A program made the translations under genes and the position numbers. A stretch of DNA of 64,000 nt from assembly GCA_937872895.1 (NCBI GenBank), contig CALMUP010000015.1, positions 1 through 64,000 on the forward strand, given 5' to 3'. Below, piece by piece: positions 26,296-36,012 of this stretch (positions within the stretch are counted from its first letter, which is position 1; each line of letters opens with the position of its first letter). Source of the stretch: an uncultured Verrucomicrobiota bacterium. GTDB taxonomy: Bacteria > Verrucomicrobiota > Kiritimatiellia > CAIVKH01. The notes under the pieces are model-generated. The model searched no databases and had not been told where the DNA came from. It saw nothing but the letters and a program-made list of their open reading frames with translations.

Positions 26296-28524
26296 TCAGA
26301 TCATGTCCACCGCATCGATATCGATGGACAGGTGGATCCCCTTGGGCCACTTACCCTCGCGCAGCACGGTACGCAGCGGACGGGTGATCGACGCTGACTG
26401 CCGCGCACGGAACAGCAACTGGAAACGGTACTCCCCCTTGAGCCGGGCCAGCGGCGACGGCGCCGGTCCGGTCATGACCACCCCCGCCCCCTTGACCGGC
26501 TCCATCCGCGCCGCAACCTCGCCGATCGTCTTCTCGACCAGCGCCGCATCCTCGCCTCGCGCCGTCAGGCACGCCATGTGGCTGTAGGGCGGATAATCCA
26601 ACTCCTCGCGAAAGGCGAGCTCCTGGTCGGCAAACGCCTCGAAGTCCATCCGCCGCGCCGCCTGGATCGACCAATGGTGCGGCGAAAACGTCTGCACGAT
26701 GACCTCGCCGTTGATGTCGCCCCGCCCGGCCCGGCCCGCCACCTGGGTGAGCAACTGGAAGGTCCGCTCGGCCGACCGGAAATCCGGAACCTGCAAACTC
26801 ATGTCGGCGAGCACCACCCCGACCAGCGTGACGTTCGGGAAATCAAGCCCCTTGGCGATCATCTGCGTCCCGATCAGGATGTCGATCTTGCCCGACTTGA
26901 AATCCCCCAGCACCGTCCGGTACGCATCGCGCCGCGTCATCGTGTCGCTGTCCATCCGGTGCACCCGCGCCTTCGGGAAGATCCGCCGCACCACCTCCTC
27001 GATGCGCTGCGTCCCCAGCCCGGCAAACTTGAACCCCGGATCCCCGCACGCCGTATTGGGACACCGGTCCGGCACCTTGTATTCCGTCCCGCAGAAATGG
27101 CACAACAGCTTGTGCGTGACCTTGTGGTAGGTCAACGTGACACTGCAATGCTCGCACTTCGGCGCCTCGCCGCATTTCTGGCAGATCATCGACGACGAGA
27201 ACCCGCGTCGGTTGAGGAACAGCATCGTCTGCTCGGCACGGTCGAGCCGCACCCGGATGGCCTCGACCAGTTCCGCCGACAAGGCATTCGGCTTGCCCTG
27301 CTTTTCCGCATCCAACCTCAAGTCGACGATCCGCATGTGCGGCATCGTGCGGTGGTCGATCCGGTGCGGCATCCGCACTTCGCGGTATTTCCCCTTGCGC
27401 ACGTTCAACACCGACTCGAGCGACGGCGTGGCCGAGCCGAGCACGACCGCGCACCCGGTGATGCGCCCGCGCACCACCGCCATGTCGCGCGCATGGTACC
27501 GCGGCGCCTCGTCCTGCTTGTAGGTCGTCTCGTGCTCCTCATCGACCACGATCAGCCCGAGCCGCGGCACCGGCGCAAACAACGCCGACCGCGCCCCCAC
27601 CACAATCCGCGCCTCGCCGCGATGGATGCGGTGCCACTCGTCGTGGCGCTCGCCGTCGGACAGGTCGCTGTGCAGCACCGCCACCACATCACCGAACCGC
27701 CCGCGGAACCGGTCGACCGTCTGCGGCGTCAATGCGATCTCCGGCACCAGCACGATCGCCCCCCTGTCCGCCGCCACCGCATGCGCGATCGCCTGCAAAT
27801 ACACCTCGGTCTTGCCGCTCCCGGTGACCCCGTTGAGCACCAGCACCGCCGATCCGCCGGCATCAATCGCCCCCGCACACGCCGCCAACGCCTCCGCCTG
27901 CTGCGGCATCAGCACGAGCGGTTCAGTGCGCAACACCTCGTGGTCCTTGAACGGATCGCGCCGGTGGGTCCCCTCGCCCGGCGCAACATACCCCTTGTCC
28001 TCCAGGGCCTTGATCACCGCCGGGGTGACCCCCGCCGCACGCACCACGTCGCGCTGGGCCATCGCCCCCTGCTCCTTCAGCAACGCCAACACCGCACGCT
28101 GCTTCGGCGCACCCGTCCCGGCATCGGCCAGGAACGCCTCGCCCGCCGCCGTCATGGCCAGCGTCTTCTGCTTGAGGAACTTGTCGTTGTTGCGGCGCAC
28201 CGGGGCCGGCAGCACCGTGCGGATCACCGTCTCGAACGCGCAGGCATAATAATCGGCGATGAACCGCGCGAGCTGGATGACGTCGTCGGCCAGGTATGAG
28301 CCGGAACCGACCACCCGGCGGATCGGTTTCAACCGCGCCTCCGGCAACTCGCTTTTCGCGGGAAACGCCATGACGAACCCGTACTTCCACGTGTTGCCGA
28401 ACGGAACCTCGACCCGCGCGCCGAGTACGATCGTCCCGCGCAGCTCCGGCGGCACGAGGTAGTCGAATTCCCGGTCGAGCGCCAGCTCGACGATCACCCG
28501 CGCGATGACAGGGCCGCTGGTCAT
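26296..28524 (-). CDS. priA: Primosomal replication helicase PriA
   Basis: A 742-aa replication-restart helicase. N-terminal 3'-DNA-binding domain ([16 protein letters not shown]), Walker [15 protein letters not shown] (about residue 235), DEEH box [12 protein letters not shown], two zinc-binding sites made by [13 protein letters not shown] and CHFCGT...CPNTACG, and the motif V-VI region [19 protein letters not shown] and VAGRAGR. Complete. Overlaps yjbQ by 4 bp (ATGA), indicating translational coupling. Confidence 0.96.
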   Translation of the reverse strand: MTSGPVIARVIVELALDREFDYLVPPELRGTIVLGARVEVPFGNTWKYGFVMAFPAKSELPEARLKPIRRVVGSGSYLADDVIQLARFIADYYACAFETVIRTVLPAPVRRNNDKFLKQKTLAMTAAGEAFLADAGTGAPKQRAVLALLKEQGAMAQRDVVRAAGVTPAVIKALEDKGYVAPGEGTHRRDPFKDHEVLRTEPLVLMPQQAEALAACAGAIDAGGSAVLVLNGVTGSGKTEVYLQAIAHAVAADRGAIVLVPEIALTPQTVDRFRGRFGDVVAVLHSDLSDGERHDEWHRIHRGEARIVVGARSALFAPVPRLGLIVVDEEHETTYKQDEAPRYHARDMAVVRGRITGCAVVLGSATPSLESVLNVRKGKYREVRMPHRIDHRTMPHMRIVDLRLDAEKQGKPNALSAELVEAIRVRLDRAEQTMLFLNRRGFSSSMICQKCGEAPKCEHCSVTLTYHKVTHKLLCHFCGTEYKVPDRCPNTACGDPGFKFAGLGTQRIEEVVRRIFPKARVHRMDSDTMTRRDAYRTVLGDFKSGKIDILIGTQMIAKGLDFPNVTLVGVVLADMSLQVPDFRSAERTFQLLTQVAGRAGRGDINGEVIVQTFSPHHWSIQAARRMDFEAFADQELAFREELDYPPYSHMACLTARGEDAALVEKTIGEVAARMEPVKGAGVVMTGPAPSPLARLKGEYRFQLLFRARQSASITRPLRTVLREGKWPKGIHLSIDIDAVDMI

Positions 28525-28937
28525 TCCCCGATGATTTTCACCAGCACCCGCTTGCGCCGCTTCCCGTCAAACTCCCCGTAGAAGATCTGCTCCCACGGCC
28601 CGAAATCGAGCTGCCCACCGGTCACCGCCACCACCACCTCGCGGCCCATGATCGTCCGCTTGAGATGCGCATCCGCATTGTCCTCCGCCCCGTTGTGCGC
28701 GTACTGGCTGTACGGCTTCTCCGGCGCCAGCTTCTCCAGCCACCGCTCGAAATCCGCATGCAACCCGCGCTCATCGTCGTTGATAAATACCGAGGCCGAA
28801 ATATGCATGGCATTGCACAACAGCAACCCCTCGGAAATACCCGATTCACGCAGGCACGCCTCCACCTGCGGGGTGATGTTGAGGAAGGCCCGCCGGGTGG
28901 GAATGTCAAACCAGAGTTCTTTGCGGTAGCTTTTCAT
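28521..28937 (-). CDS. YjbQ family protein (UPF0047)
   Basis: A 138-aa protein of the YjbQ/UPF0047 family: [19 protein letters not shown] with conserved Asn/His, [17 protein letters not shown] with the conserved His, and [21 protein letters not shown]. Members have weak thiamine-phosphate synthase activity; the biological role is unsettled. It directly precedes and overlaps priA. Confidence 0.9.
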   Translation of the reverse strand: MKSYRKELWFDIPTRRAFLNITPQVEACLRESGISEGLLLCNAMHISASVFINDDERGLHADFERWLEKLAPEKPYSQYAHNGAEDNADAHLKRTIMGREVVVAVTGGQLDFGPWEQIFYGEFDGKRRKRVLVKIIGE

Positions 28938-29158
28938 CGCGACCTCGATTGATGCGGCCTGACGTCCGCACTACGAACGGTTTACACAGTAAAACACATT
29001 GGTAGTGACGCGGTGAGGCGTCAGGTTTGCCGGGCAATCCGTTGTACTCCAAAACGCAAACCTGACCAACTAAATCTTGCCTTGGGAACCCAATTTGGGG
29101 TAGCGAAGAGCGAAACGTTTTTACCGCCGCCCTTCTCGCGGCGAGGAAAGGAATCCCC

Positions 29159-29671
29159 ATGAGCATTGGACTGGCTTTTTCCGTGTTTTTCAAAGTGCTC
29201 GGCAACCGCGACTTCGCCGGTCGCCTGACCGAGTGGATGGCGCGCCCGGCGATCCCGGAACCGAAAGCGGCTGCCCCGAAACCCGACGCCCCGCGCCGCA
29301 CCGAGGCGATTGAACTGCTCGCCACCCTGCAGCGTGAAGGCCGCCTGGTCGACTTCCTCCAGGAAAAACTCGACGGCTACAGCGACGCCCAGGTTGGCGC
29401 CGCCGTGCGCGACATCCACCGCGACTGCCGCGCCACCGTGCAGCGCCTGTTCGGCATTGAACCGCTTGTTGCCCAGGCCGAAGGCAGCACCATCTCCCTG
29501 CCCGCCACGCCCGACCCCGGCCTCTGGAAGTTGACCGGCCGCGTCGGCCAGGGCAGCCAGGGCCGCCTCTGCCACCCCGGCTGGAAAATCACCCGCCACG
29601 ACCTGCCCGCCTGGTCCGGCTCCGATGCCGCCGCCCGGGTCATCGCCCCGGCCGACGTGGAAATCACCTGA
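29159..29671 (+). CDS. DUF2760 domain protein
   Basis: A 170-aa protein. The hydrophobic N-terminus (IGLAFSVFFKVLGN) is followed by a Pro/Ala linker and the conserved domain EAIELLATLQREGRLVDFLQEKLDGYSDAQVGAAVRDIHRDCRA, with a C-terminal beta-rich half ending in GWKITRHDLPAW. DUF2760 genes commonly stand before two Hsp70-like genes, as here. AGGAAAGGAA lies about 5-12 bp before ATG. Function unknown; an Hsp70 cofactor role is inference. Confidence 0.87.
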   Translation: MSIGLAFSVFFKVLGNRDFAGRLTEWMARPAIPEPKAAAPKPDAPRRTEAIELLATLQREGRLVDFLQEKLDGYSDAQVGAAVRDIHRDCRATVQRLFGIEPLVAQAEGSTISLPATPDPGLWKLTGRVGQGSQGRLCHPGWKITRHDLPAWSGSDAAARVIAPADVEIT

Positions 29672-29735
29672 CGCCCCTTCGTCCCGGCCCTACACCGCCG
29701 CCACGACCTCGGCCCACCCCATTCCGGAGATCGCC

Positions 29736-31493
29736 ATGAGCACCGCCACCTATTCGATCGGTATCGACCTCGGCACCACCAACAGCGCGCTGGCCTTCGT
29801 CGCACTGGATGACCCGTCCGCCCGCGTCCAGCTCCTCGACATCCCGCAACACGTCACCGCCACCTCCACTGAGGCCCGCCCGCTGCTGCCGTCGTTCACC
29901 TACCTGCCGCCCGAGGACACCGGCTCGACCGCGCTGGTCGGCCTGTTCGCCCGCACCCAGTCGGCCGATGTCCCAACCCGCACCATCGCCGCCGCCAAAT
30001 CCTGGCTCTGCCACACCCGCGTGGACCGCCACCAGCCGATCCTCCCCTGGAACGCACCCGCCGAGGTGCATAAACGCTCCCCCGTCGAGGTCTCCGCCCT
30101 CTACCTGCGCCACCTCGTCGCCGCATGGAACCAGCAGTTTCCCGACACCCCGTTCGCACACCAGCACGTCACCCTGACCGTGCCCGCGTCGTTCGACGCC
30201 AGCGCCCGCGACCTGACCCGCGAAGCCGCCGCCTCCGCCGGATTCCCCGGCGATTTCGTCCTGCTCGAGGAACCGCAGGCCGCGCTCTATGCCTGGCTGG
30301 CCGCCCGCGGCGATACCTGGCGCAAGGACCTTCGCGTCGGCGACCTGATCCTCGTCTGCGATATCGGCGGCGGCACGACCGACCTGACCCTGATCGCCGT
30401 GCGCGAACAGGACGGCGACCTCGAACTCGCCCGCCTCGCCGTCGGCAACCACATCCTCGTCGGCGGCGACAACATGGACCTCGCCCTCGCCTTCACCGCC
30501 CAGCACTTGTTCAAGGAGAAGGGCCACGACCTCGACCCCTGGCAGTCCGTCTCCCTCTGGCACGCCTGCCGCGCCGCGAAGGAGTCGCTGCTCGCCGCCG
30601 ACGGTCCCGCCTCCCACCCGGTGACCATCCTCGGCCGCGGCTCCCGCGTGATCGGCGGCGCGATCAGCGTGGACCTCACCCGCGACCAGGTACAGGCCAC
30701 CCTCGGCGACGGCTTCTTCCCCGCCTGCGCCCTGTCCGACAAACCGGCCAAACGCCCCACCTCCGGCTTCAAGCAACTCGGTCTCCCCTACGAATCCGAC
30801 ACCGCCATCACCCGCCACCTCGCCCGGTTCCTGACCGATCACGGCGACGACGGACAACCCGCAGCCCGCCCGACCCGCCTGCTCTTCAACGGCGGCGTGT
30901 TCAAGGCTGCCGCGCTGAAGCAACGCGTGCGCGACAGCTTCCGCACCTGGTTCGGCGATGACGGCGTGCCCGCCGTGCTGGCCGGCGAGGAGGACCTCGA
31001 CTTCGCCGTCGCCCGCGGCGCCGCCTTCTATGGCCAGGCCAAACGCCAGGGCGGCGTGCGCATCCGCGGGGGCACCGCCCGTGCCTATTACATCGGCATC
31101 GAGACCGCCGGCCTCGCCGTGCCCGGCGCGCCCCGCCCGCTGCATGCCCTGTGCGTCGTCCCGCACGGCATGGAGGAAGGCACCGCCACATCCGTCCCCG
31201 GCGAGGAGATCGGCCTCGTCGTCGGCGAACCCGTCCACTTCCGTTTCTTCAGCTCGGCCACCCGCACCACCGACCGACCCGGCGACCTGCTGACCCGCTG
31301 GGCTGACGGCGAACTGGAGGAAACCGACCCGCTCGAAATGTCGCTCGCCGCCGCCGAAAACGCCGAAGGCGGCTACGTCCCCGTGACCATCGAGACCCGC
31401 ATCACCGAACTCGGCACCCTCGAATTGTGGTGCGCCAGCACGGTGAGCGCCGAGAAATGGAAACTCGAGTTCAGCGTGCGCGAACAGGAATGA
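29736..31493 (+). CDS. Hsp70-family protein (short form)
   Basis: A 585-aa DnaK-like protein. SIGIDLGTTNSALAFV (phosphate 1), LEEPQAALYAWLA, LVCDIGGGTTDLTLI (phosphate 2) and GGVFKAAALKQRV (adenosine motif region) define the actin-like ATPase domain. The C-terminal part is a short beta domain without the long helical lid of DnaK. GGAGA is 6 bp before the ATG at 29736. It lies 64 bp after the DUF2760 gene and 9 bp before the second Hsp70 gene. Confidence 0.9.
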   Translation: MSTATYSIGIDLGTTNSALAFVALDDPSARVQLLDIPQHVTATSTEARPLLPSFTYLPPEDTGSTALVGLFARTQSADVPTRTIAAAKSWLCHTRVDRHQPILPWNAPAEVHKRSPVEVSALYLRHLVAAWNQQFPDTPFAHQHVTLTVPASFDASARDLTREAAASAGFPGDFVLLEEPQAALYAWLAARGDTWRKDLRVGDLILVCDIGGGTTDLTLIAVREQDGDLELARLAVGNHILVGGDNMDLALAFTAQHLFKEKGHDLDPWQSVSLWHACRAAKESLLAADGPASHPVTILGRGSRVIGGAISVDLTRDQVQATLGDGFFPACALSDKPAKRPTSGFKQLGLPYESDTAITRHLARFLTDHGDDGQPAARPTRLLFNGGVFKAAALKQRVRDSFRTWFGDDGVPAVLAGEEDLDFAVARGAAFYGQAKRQGGVRIRGGTARAYYIGIETAGLAVPGAPRPLHALCVVPHGMEEGTATSVPGEEIGLVVGEPVHFRFFSSATRTTDRPGDLLTRWADGELEETDPLEMSLAAAENAEGGYVPVTIETRITELGTLELWCASTVSAEKWKLEFSVREQE

Positions 31494-31502
31494 CACCCCG
31501 GC

Positions 31503-34271
31503 ATGGCTGACGCGCCCGATAACCTCTCCGCCTCGCCGCGCTTCATCGTCGGCATCGACCTCGGCACCACCAACTGCGCCGTGGCCTTTGTCGATACCCG
31601 CGGCGGCGGCACCACCGTGCAGGATTTCCCGGTGCGCCAGGTCACCGCGCCCGGTGTGACCGAGGCCCGCGACACCCTGCCCTCGTTCCTTGTCGCGCTG
31701 ACCGACCCCGAACGCACCGATACCGACACCCGCATCCACCCGCACTACCGGATCGGCCTCCATGCCCGCGACCACGGCGCCCTCACCCCCGGCCGCCTGA
31801 TCACCTCGGCGAAGTCGTGGCTCTGCCACCCCGGCATCGACCGCCGCAGCCCGATCCTTCCCTGGCATGCCGCCCCCGACGTGCCCGCGCTGTCACCCGT
31901 CGAGGCCCAGGCCGCCATCCTCGCCCACCTCCGCACCGCCTGGGACGACGCCCACCCCGACCACCCGCTCGCCACCCAGCAGGTCTGCATCACCGTGCCC
32001 GCCTCGTTCGACGAGGTCGCCCGCGAACTGACCATCGACGCCGCCCGCAAGGCCGGCCTCCCCGCCCTGCTCCTGCTCGAGGAACCCCAGGCCGCCTTCT
32101 ACGCCTGGCTGGCCCGCCACGAAACCACCCCGTCGGACCGCATCGCCCCCGACGACCAGATCCTCGTCTGCGATGTCGGCGGCGGCACCACCGACTTCAC
32201 CCTGATCCACGCCCAGCCCGCCCCCTCCGGCCCGGTCGTGTTCCACCGCACCGCCGTAGGCGACCACCTGATCCTCGGCGGCGACAACCTCGACCTCGCC
32301 CTCGCCCACGCGCTCGAACCCGATCTCGCTGGCGGTGGCCAGCTCGACCCGCGTTCCTGGTCGGTCCTCGTCCGCCGTTGCCGCCACTACAAGGAAACCC
32401 TGCTCGGCGAACAACCGCCCGACACCATCGACGTCGTCATGCCCGGCTCCGGTGCCGGCCTGCTGCGCCAGCAACGCACCGCCACCCTCGCCCGCACCCG
32501 CGCCGAAACCCTGCTGCTCGACGGCTTCATGCCGCTCGTCCCCCTCGATGCCCGTCCGGCCAAACAGGCATCCGGTTTCCAGGAGTTTGATCTGCCCTAC
32601 GCGCCCGATCCCGGCATCACCCGCTACCTCGCCACCTTCCTGCGCGACAACCTGCCCCGCGATGCCCGCGGGAATCCCGTTCCCCCGCGCGCCGTCCTGC
32701 TCAACGGCGGCCTGTTCGAATCCCCGGCCATGCAGCGCCGTCTTGTCGAAACCCTCACCACCTGGTTTGGCGCGGACGGCGCGTGGACACCGAACCTGCT
32801 CGACCACCGCCGCCTCGACCTCGCCGTGGCCCGCGGTGCCGCCTACTTCGGCCTCGTCCGCCGCGGCCTCGGCGTGCGCGTGGTCAGCGACCTCGCCCGA
32901 TCCTATTACCTCGGCCTCGGCGGCCAGCACGCCGGTCAGGTCCTGTGCGTGGCCCCGGCCCGCCTCGCCGCCGGCGACACCCTCGTCCTCGACGAACACC
33001 CGCTGGCCGTCACCCTGAAGACTCCGGTCGAGTTCCCGCTCTTCGTCTCGAGCCGCCGCACCACCGATGCCGCCGGCCAGTTGGTGGACTTCGACCCGGA
33101 TTCGTTCACCGCATTGCCCCCGATGCGCACCGTATTGTCCACCGGCAAGCACGCCACCCAGGACACGGTGCCCGCCTCGCTCTCCACCCACCTGACCGAA
33201 CTCGGCTCCCTCGAACTCGCCATCGTCGAGCGTGCCGGAACGCGGCGCTGGAAACTCGCCTTCGACGTGCGCGCCGCCACCCGCACCGAACTGTCGTACC
33301 ACGACGGCACGGGCGAACGCGCGGGCATGATCGAAGCGGGGCTCGTCGAGGACGCCGCCCGCCGCCTCACGGCCTTGTTTGCCATGAACCAGCAACAGCT
33401 CGGCTCGATCTCGGTCTTCAAGGCCCTCGAGCAGGCCGTCGGGCTTCCCCGCGCGGAATGGCCGGTCTCGCTGCTGCGATCACTCTGGACCACCGCCATG
33501 GCCCTGGCCGACCAGCGGCGCAGTTCGGCCATCCACGAGCAACGCTGGTTGAATTTCACCGGTTACTGCCTGCGCCCGGGCTTCGGGGTTGCGCTCGATG
33601 ACTGGCGGGTTGGCGAGACCTGGAAGCTCTTTCCGCGCGGCCTGTACTACGCCGCCAACGAAACGGTGCGCGCCGAGTGGTGGATCTTCTGGCGGCGGGT
33701 GTGCGGCGGGTTGAATGCCGGACAGCAAAGCGCCCTCGCCCTGCCCCAGCTCGCCCAGCTCCGCAACCTGATGCTCGGCAAGGGGTCGGTCAAGATCGGC
33801 GACCACGAACGCGTCGAGTGGTTCCGCCTGCTCGCCGTGCTCGAACGCCTGCCCGTCGAGCAGCGCGTACAGCTCGGCACCTGGATGCTCCAGCGCATCG
33901 AGGCCCGCGGCAACGACCGCGGCGCGGCCCTGTGGGCCCTCGGACGTCTCGGCAGCCGCGTGCCGCTCTACGGATCGATCCAGCAGATCATCCCCGCGGA
34001 AACCGCCGCAACCTGGCTGCGCAGCCTGATCGCCTCGCCGGCCAGTCCGGAACTTCCGTTCGCCCTGCTCGCCATCGCCCGCCGCACCGGCGACCGGTAC
34101 CGCGACCTCGACGAAGCAAGCCGCACCGCCGCCGCCACCCGCCTCGCCGAACTCGACGCCGCGCCGCACTGGATCACCCTCGTCACCGATGGCGGCCACC
34201 TCGACGCCACCGAACAAGACCTCGCCTTCGGCGACCAACTCCCCCCCGGCCTCACCCTGCTCGACGGCTGA
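31503..34271 (+). CDS. Hsp70-family protein with C-terminal DUF3731-like domain
   Basis: A 922-aa protein. The ATPase domain (about 1-430) has VGIDLGTTNCAVAFV, LLEEPQAAFYAWLA, LVCDVGGGTTDFTLI and LNGGLFESPAMQRRL. A beta-rich middle part with a THLTELGSLELAIVE block follows, as in the first Hsp70. The last 300 residues are helical and Trp-rich (LRSLWTTAMAL, NFTGYCLRPGFG, AEWWIFWRRVCGGLN), matching the DUF3731-type extension. With the DUF2760 protein and the short Hsp70 it forms a three-gene chaperone-like operon of unknown client. Confidence 0.9.
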   Translation: MADAPDNLSASPRFIVGIDLGTTNCAVAFVDTRGGGTTVQDFPVRQVTAPGVTEARDTLPSFLVALTDPERTDTDTRIHPHYRIGLHARDHGALTPGRLITSAKSWLCHPGIDRRSPILPWHAAPDVPALSPVEAQAAILAHLRTAWDDAHPDHPLATQQVCITVPASFDEVARELTIDAARKAGLPALLLLEEPQAAFYAWLARHETTPSDRIAPDDQILVCDVGGGTTDFTLIHAQPAPSGPVVFHRTAVGDHLILGGDNLDLALAHALEPDLAGGGQLDPRSWSVLVRRCRHYKETLLGEQPPDTIDVVMPGSGAGLLRQQRTATLARTRAETLLLDGFMPLVPLDARPAKQASGFQEFDLPYAPDPGITRYLATFLRDNLPRDARGNPVPPRAVLLNGGLFESPAMQRRLVETLTTWFGADGAWTPNLLDHRRLDLAVARGAAYFGLVRRGLGVRVVSDLARSYYLGLGGQHAGQVLCVAPARLAAGDTLVLDEHPLAVTLKTPVEFPLFVSSRRTTDAAGQLVDFDPDSFTALPPMRTVLSTGKHATQDTVPASLSTHLTELGSLELAIVERAGTRRWKLAFDVRAATRTELSYHDGTGERAGMIEAGLVEDAARRLTALFAMNQQQLGSISVFKALEQAVGLPRAEWPVSLLRSLWTTAMALADQRRSSAIHEQRWLNFTGYCLRPGFGVALDDWRVGETWKLFPRGLYYAANETVRAEWWIFWRRVCGGLNAGQQSALALPQLAQLRNLMLGKGSVKIGDHERVEWFRLLAVLERLPVEQRVQLGTWMLQRIEARGNDRGAALWALGRLGSRVPLYGSIQQIIPAETAATWLRSLIASPASPELPFALLAIARRTGDRYRDLDEASRTAAATRLAELDAAPHWITLVTDGGHLDATEQDLAFGDQLPPGLTLLDG

Positions 34272-34501
34272 CCCGTCGCCCTCAACACGGCGCGCGATGT
34301 CTGCTCACAGGCTCTGCATTGGCATGATGCATATCACGGCACGGATCACTCCCCGCCATTCGCAAGGAACACCAGCAAGCATCACGCCGCACACTCGCTA
34401 TACTCCGCGCAGAACATCCGCTACGCTAGAGCCTGTCTTCGAGGAGGTCGTGACCGCGCCAGCAAAAACATCGCAGGATCACAAGAAAACTATCCAATAA
34501 C

Positions 34502-34960
34502 TTGTTCGATTCAGAAGATGAAAAAACACTGAAAATCTTAATCGCCGCAGTAGTAATCATTTCGCTGGCTAATTACCTCTACTGCGAGCACCGAGTTAGC
34601 TCTGTTGCGTCACTCGTCGAGGTTGGAATGACGAAGGCAGACGTCATTAGCAAATGCGGGAAACCTTCTGGTTCAGGTCAATTGATCGACCCCGCAGAAG
34701 GCTCCGAGAAGGTAGTCGGCTCATTTATCTATTATGCCTTCCCATACTGGTGGGACATTGCCGCATGGAAGTTTCGTGGTATCGCCACAGGCAAGTATGC
34801 AAGCACTATTGAGGGGCAACCCCGTATTGAACATTCCCCGAAATGCCAAACTGAATTTCTCGGCATAGACGACGATTCCATTGTATTGGTTGTACATACT
34901 TCTCGAGGGTACAGTGATCGATCTACCGTCATAAAGGGAACTATTTCCGCAGAACGTTAA
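34502..34960 (+). CDS. Small membrane-anchored protein with BamE/SmpA-like motif
   Basis: A 152-aa protein starting at TTG. It has one membrane segment near the N-terminus (ILIAAVVIISLANYLY) and the motif VGMTKADVISKCGKPSG, which resembles the SmpA/OmlA (BamE-like) turn. The rest is beta-rich. Base composition is clearly more AT-rich than the Hsp70 gene upstream, and it is the first gene of a small-gene island. No good Shine-Dalgarno is seen. Annotation as BamE-like rests on one motif. Confidence 0.6.
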   Translation: MFDSEDEKTLKILIAAVVIISLANYLYCEHRVSSVASLVEVGMTKADVISKCGKPSGSGQLIDPAEGSEKVVGSFIYYAFPYWWDIAAWKFRGIATGKYASTIEGQPRIEHSPKCQTEFLGIDDDSIVLVVHTSRGYSDRSTVIKGTISAER

Positions 34961-34969
34961 TAAATAAAT

Positions 34970-35025
34970 CGAACATGTACCGCCAGGAGGACGGCGAAGA
35001 CGCCGCCCCTGCGGTTGGTCGTTCG
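34970..35025 (+). repeat. attC-like imperfect palindrome (site 1)
   Basis: Outer arms CGAAC (34970-34974) and GTTCG (35021-35025) are complementary. Inside, ACCGCCAGGAGGACGGC (34979-34995) pairs with GCCGCCCCTGCGGT (35002-35015) when three bases (two A, one C), all on the left arm, are left unpaired. Left-arm extrahelical bases and inverted outer boxes are hallmarks of integron attC sites; the outer boxes differ from the GTTRRRY consensus. It starts 9 bp after a stop codon and ends 14 bp before the next ATG. Confidence 0.5.
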
Positions 35026-35039
35026 CCGATGGAATAACA

Positions 35040-35210
35040 ATGACTAAAGATGGTGGCCAACAACCGAAAAGAAAGCCTGGAGATCGATGGGGACACAGCG
35101 GGATAGTTTATCTCTCGATCAGACCAATTCATACTGTTCACGGCTACGATGTGGCAATCGCAACTGAACGGCTCTCAATTCCGAATCGCATCAGCAAGGA
35201 TTTGGACTGA
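35040..35210 (+). CDS. Small hypothetical protein, 56 aa
   Basis: Open frame from ATG 35040 with GGAA 5 bp upstream, beginning MTKDGGQQPKRKPGD and ending SIPNRISKDLD. AT-rich like its neighbours. No recognised domain. Position between two attC-like palindromes is what supports it. Confidence 0.4.
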   Translation: MTKDGGQQPKRKPGDRWGHSGIVYLSIRPIHTVHGYDVAIATERLSIPNRISKDLD

Positions 35211-35267
35211 AGCAGAGCCGAATCAAAAGATTTGAGCCAATCGAAGTTCACAAGATAATTTTTGCGG

Positions 35268-35318
35268 CGAACATTCCCATGGAGCGTACGGGGCGTCGCT
35301 GGGCCTTGACAGTCGAAC
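35268..35318 (+). repeat. Degenerate attC-like palindrome (site 2)
   Basis: CGAAC (35268-35272) is followed by a hairpin AGCG-T-ACG / CGTCGCT (35284-35300) with one unpaired T on the left arm. The right outer box is degraded (AGTCG, 35311-35315). It lies between the 56-aa ORF and the toxin-antitoxin pair. Weaker than sites 1 and 4. Confidence 0.3.
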
Positions 35319-35320
35319 CA

Positions 35321-35343
35321 TATAATGTACGTTCTATTGTACA
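35321..35343 (+). promoter_or_regulatory. Candidate -10 box and operator of the toxin-antitoxin pair
   Basis: TATAAT (35321-35326) overlaps an inverted repeat TGTAC-N8-GTACA (35326-35343), 20 bp before the antitoxin start. TTGACA (35306-35311) is too close for a standard -35. Phd/YefM antitoxins typically bind such palindromes to repress their own operon. Confidence 0.45.
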
Positions 35344-35362
35344 CAACATGGGAGTAACGACT

Positions 35363-35644
35363 ATGCCTCGGCTCATTCTTGACGAAGACGTAAAACCACT
35401 TTCAGAATTTCGCGCGAACGTCACAACATTTATCCGGCAAACCCGAAAAACACGGCGTCCGGTGGTAATTACCCACCACGGCAAGTCGGCCGCCGTTCTG
35501 CTTGGGGTTACTGAATATGAATCGTTGATGCAAAAAATGGAAATACTTGAAGATATCCGCTTGGCTGAAACACAACTCACGCAAGGCATGGGTCTTAACC
35601 ATGATGCAGCACTGAAATCGGTTAAGGCCAAAGCCATCCGATGA
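35363..35644 (+). CDS. Phd/YefM-family antitoxin
   Basis: A 93-aa antitoxin: MPRLILDEDVKPLSEFRANVTTFIRQTRKTRRPVVITHHGKSA is the DNA-binding Phd/YefM N-terminal half (PLSEFR, VITHHGK), and the C-terminal helix wraps the toxin. GGAG lies 8 bp before ATG 35363; an alternative ATG is 15 bases upstream. It overlaps the toxin gene by 4 bp. Confidence 0.9.
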   Translation: MPRLILDEDVKPLSEFRANVTTFIRQTRKTRRPVVITHHGKSAAVLLGVTEYESLMQKMEILEDIRLAETQLTQGMGLNHDAALKSVKAKAIR

Positions 35645-35934
35645 AATTGATTTGGGCACCCCTGGCCATCGATCGGATTGCCGAAATTGCTGCGTACATC
35701 GCCCATGACAATCCATCGGCGGCAGAAAAGTGGATTGATGATGCTTTTAAACGAGTCGGGCAACTGGCGCGATTTCCAAACAGCGGTCGTCACTTGCCCG
35801 AAACTATTCGCGAGGATATCCGGGAACTGATTTGGAAGAACTATCGTATCATCTATCGCATCAAGGCTCGAGAAGTGGCCATACTCACAGTCAGGCATAC
35901 AAAAGAGATACTACCGATTGAAGATTTAACATGA
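35641..35934 (+). CDS. ParE/RelE-superfamily toxin
   Basis: A 97-aa toxin: WAPLAIDRIAEIAAYIAHDNPSAAEKWIDDAF, LARFPNSGRHLPE, RELIWKNYRIIYRIKAREVAILTVRHTKEIL. This is the ParE-type fold and motif order (F/L-P-x-x-G-R, YRI-Y-R). ParE toxins poison gyrase; RelE-type mRNA cleavage is less likely because the basic catalytic residues are not evident. Intact and translationally coupled to the antitoxin (ATGA). Confidence 0.9.
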   Translation: MKLIWAPLAIDRIAEIAAYIAHDNPSAAEKWIDDAFKRVGQLARFPNSGRHLPETIREDIRELIWKNYRIIYRIKAREVAILTVRHTKEILPIEDLT

Positions 35935-35937
35935 TGC

Positions 35938-35996
35938 CCGACATGCGATACCTGTGGACGCCCGAAGACGGGCGCCCCAGAGGCCTGTCGTTAGCC
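35938..35996 (+). repeat. attC-like imperfect palindrome (site 3)
   Basis: GG-A-CGCCCG (35956-35964) pairs with CGGGCGCC (35969-35976) with one unpaired A on the left arm; CCTG/CAG pairing extends it. The right outer box GTTAGCC (35990-35996) is one base off the GTTRRRY consensus; the left box CCGAC is degenerate. It starts 3 bp after the toxin stop and ends 16 bp before the next ATG. Confidence 0.45.
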
Positions 35997-36012
35997 TTCA
36001 TCGCGAGCGTCC

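Noticed and set aside
4029-28979. Shared 13-mer CGCACTACGAACG at 4029 and 28967
   Set aside because: A 13-bp match between two spacers is expected by chance several times in 64 kb; flanks do not match.
34450-34500. 16-codon frame after GAGGAGG that could be a leader peptide before the BamE-like gene
   Set aside because: Good Shine-Dalgarno but no attenuator structure, conserved residues or other support.
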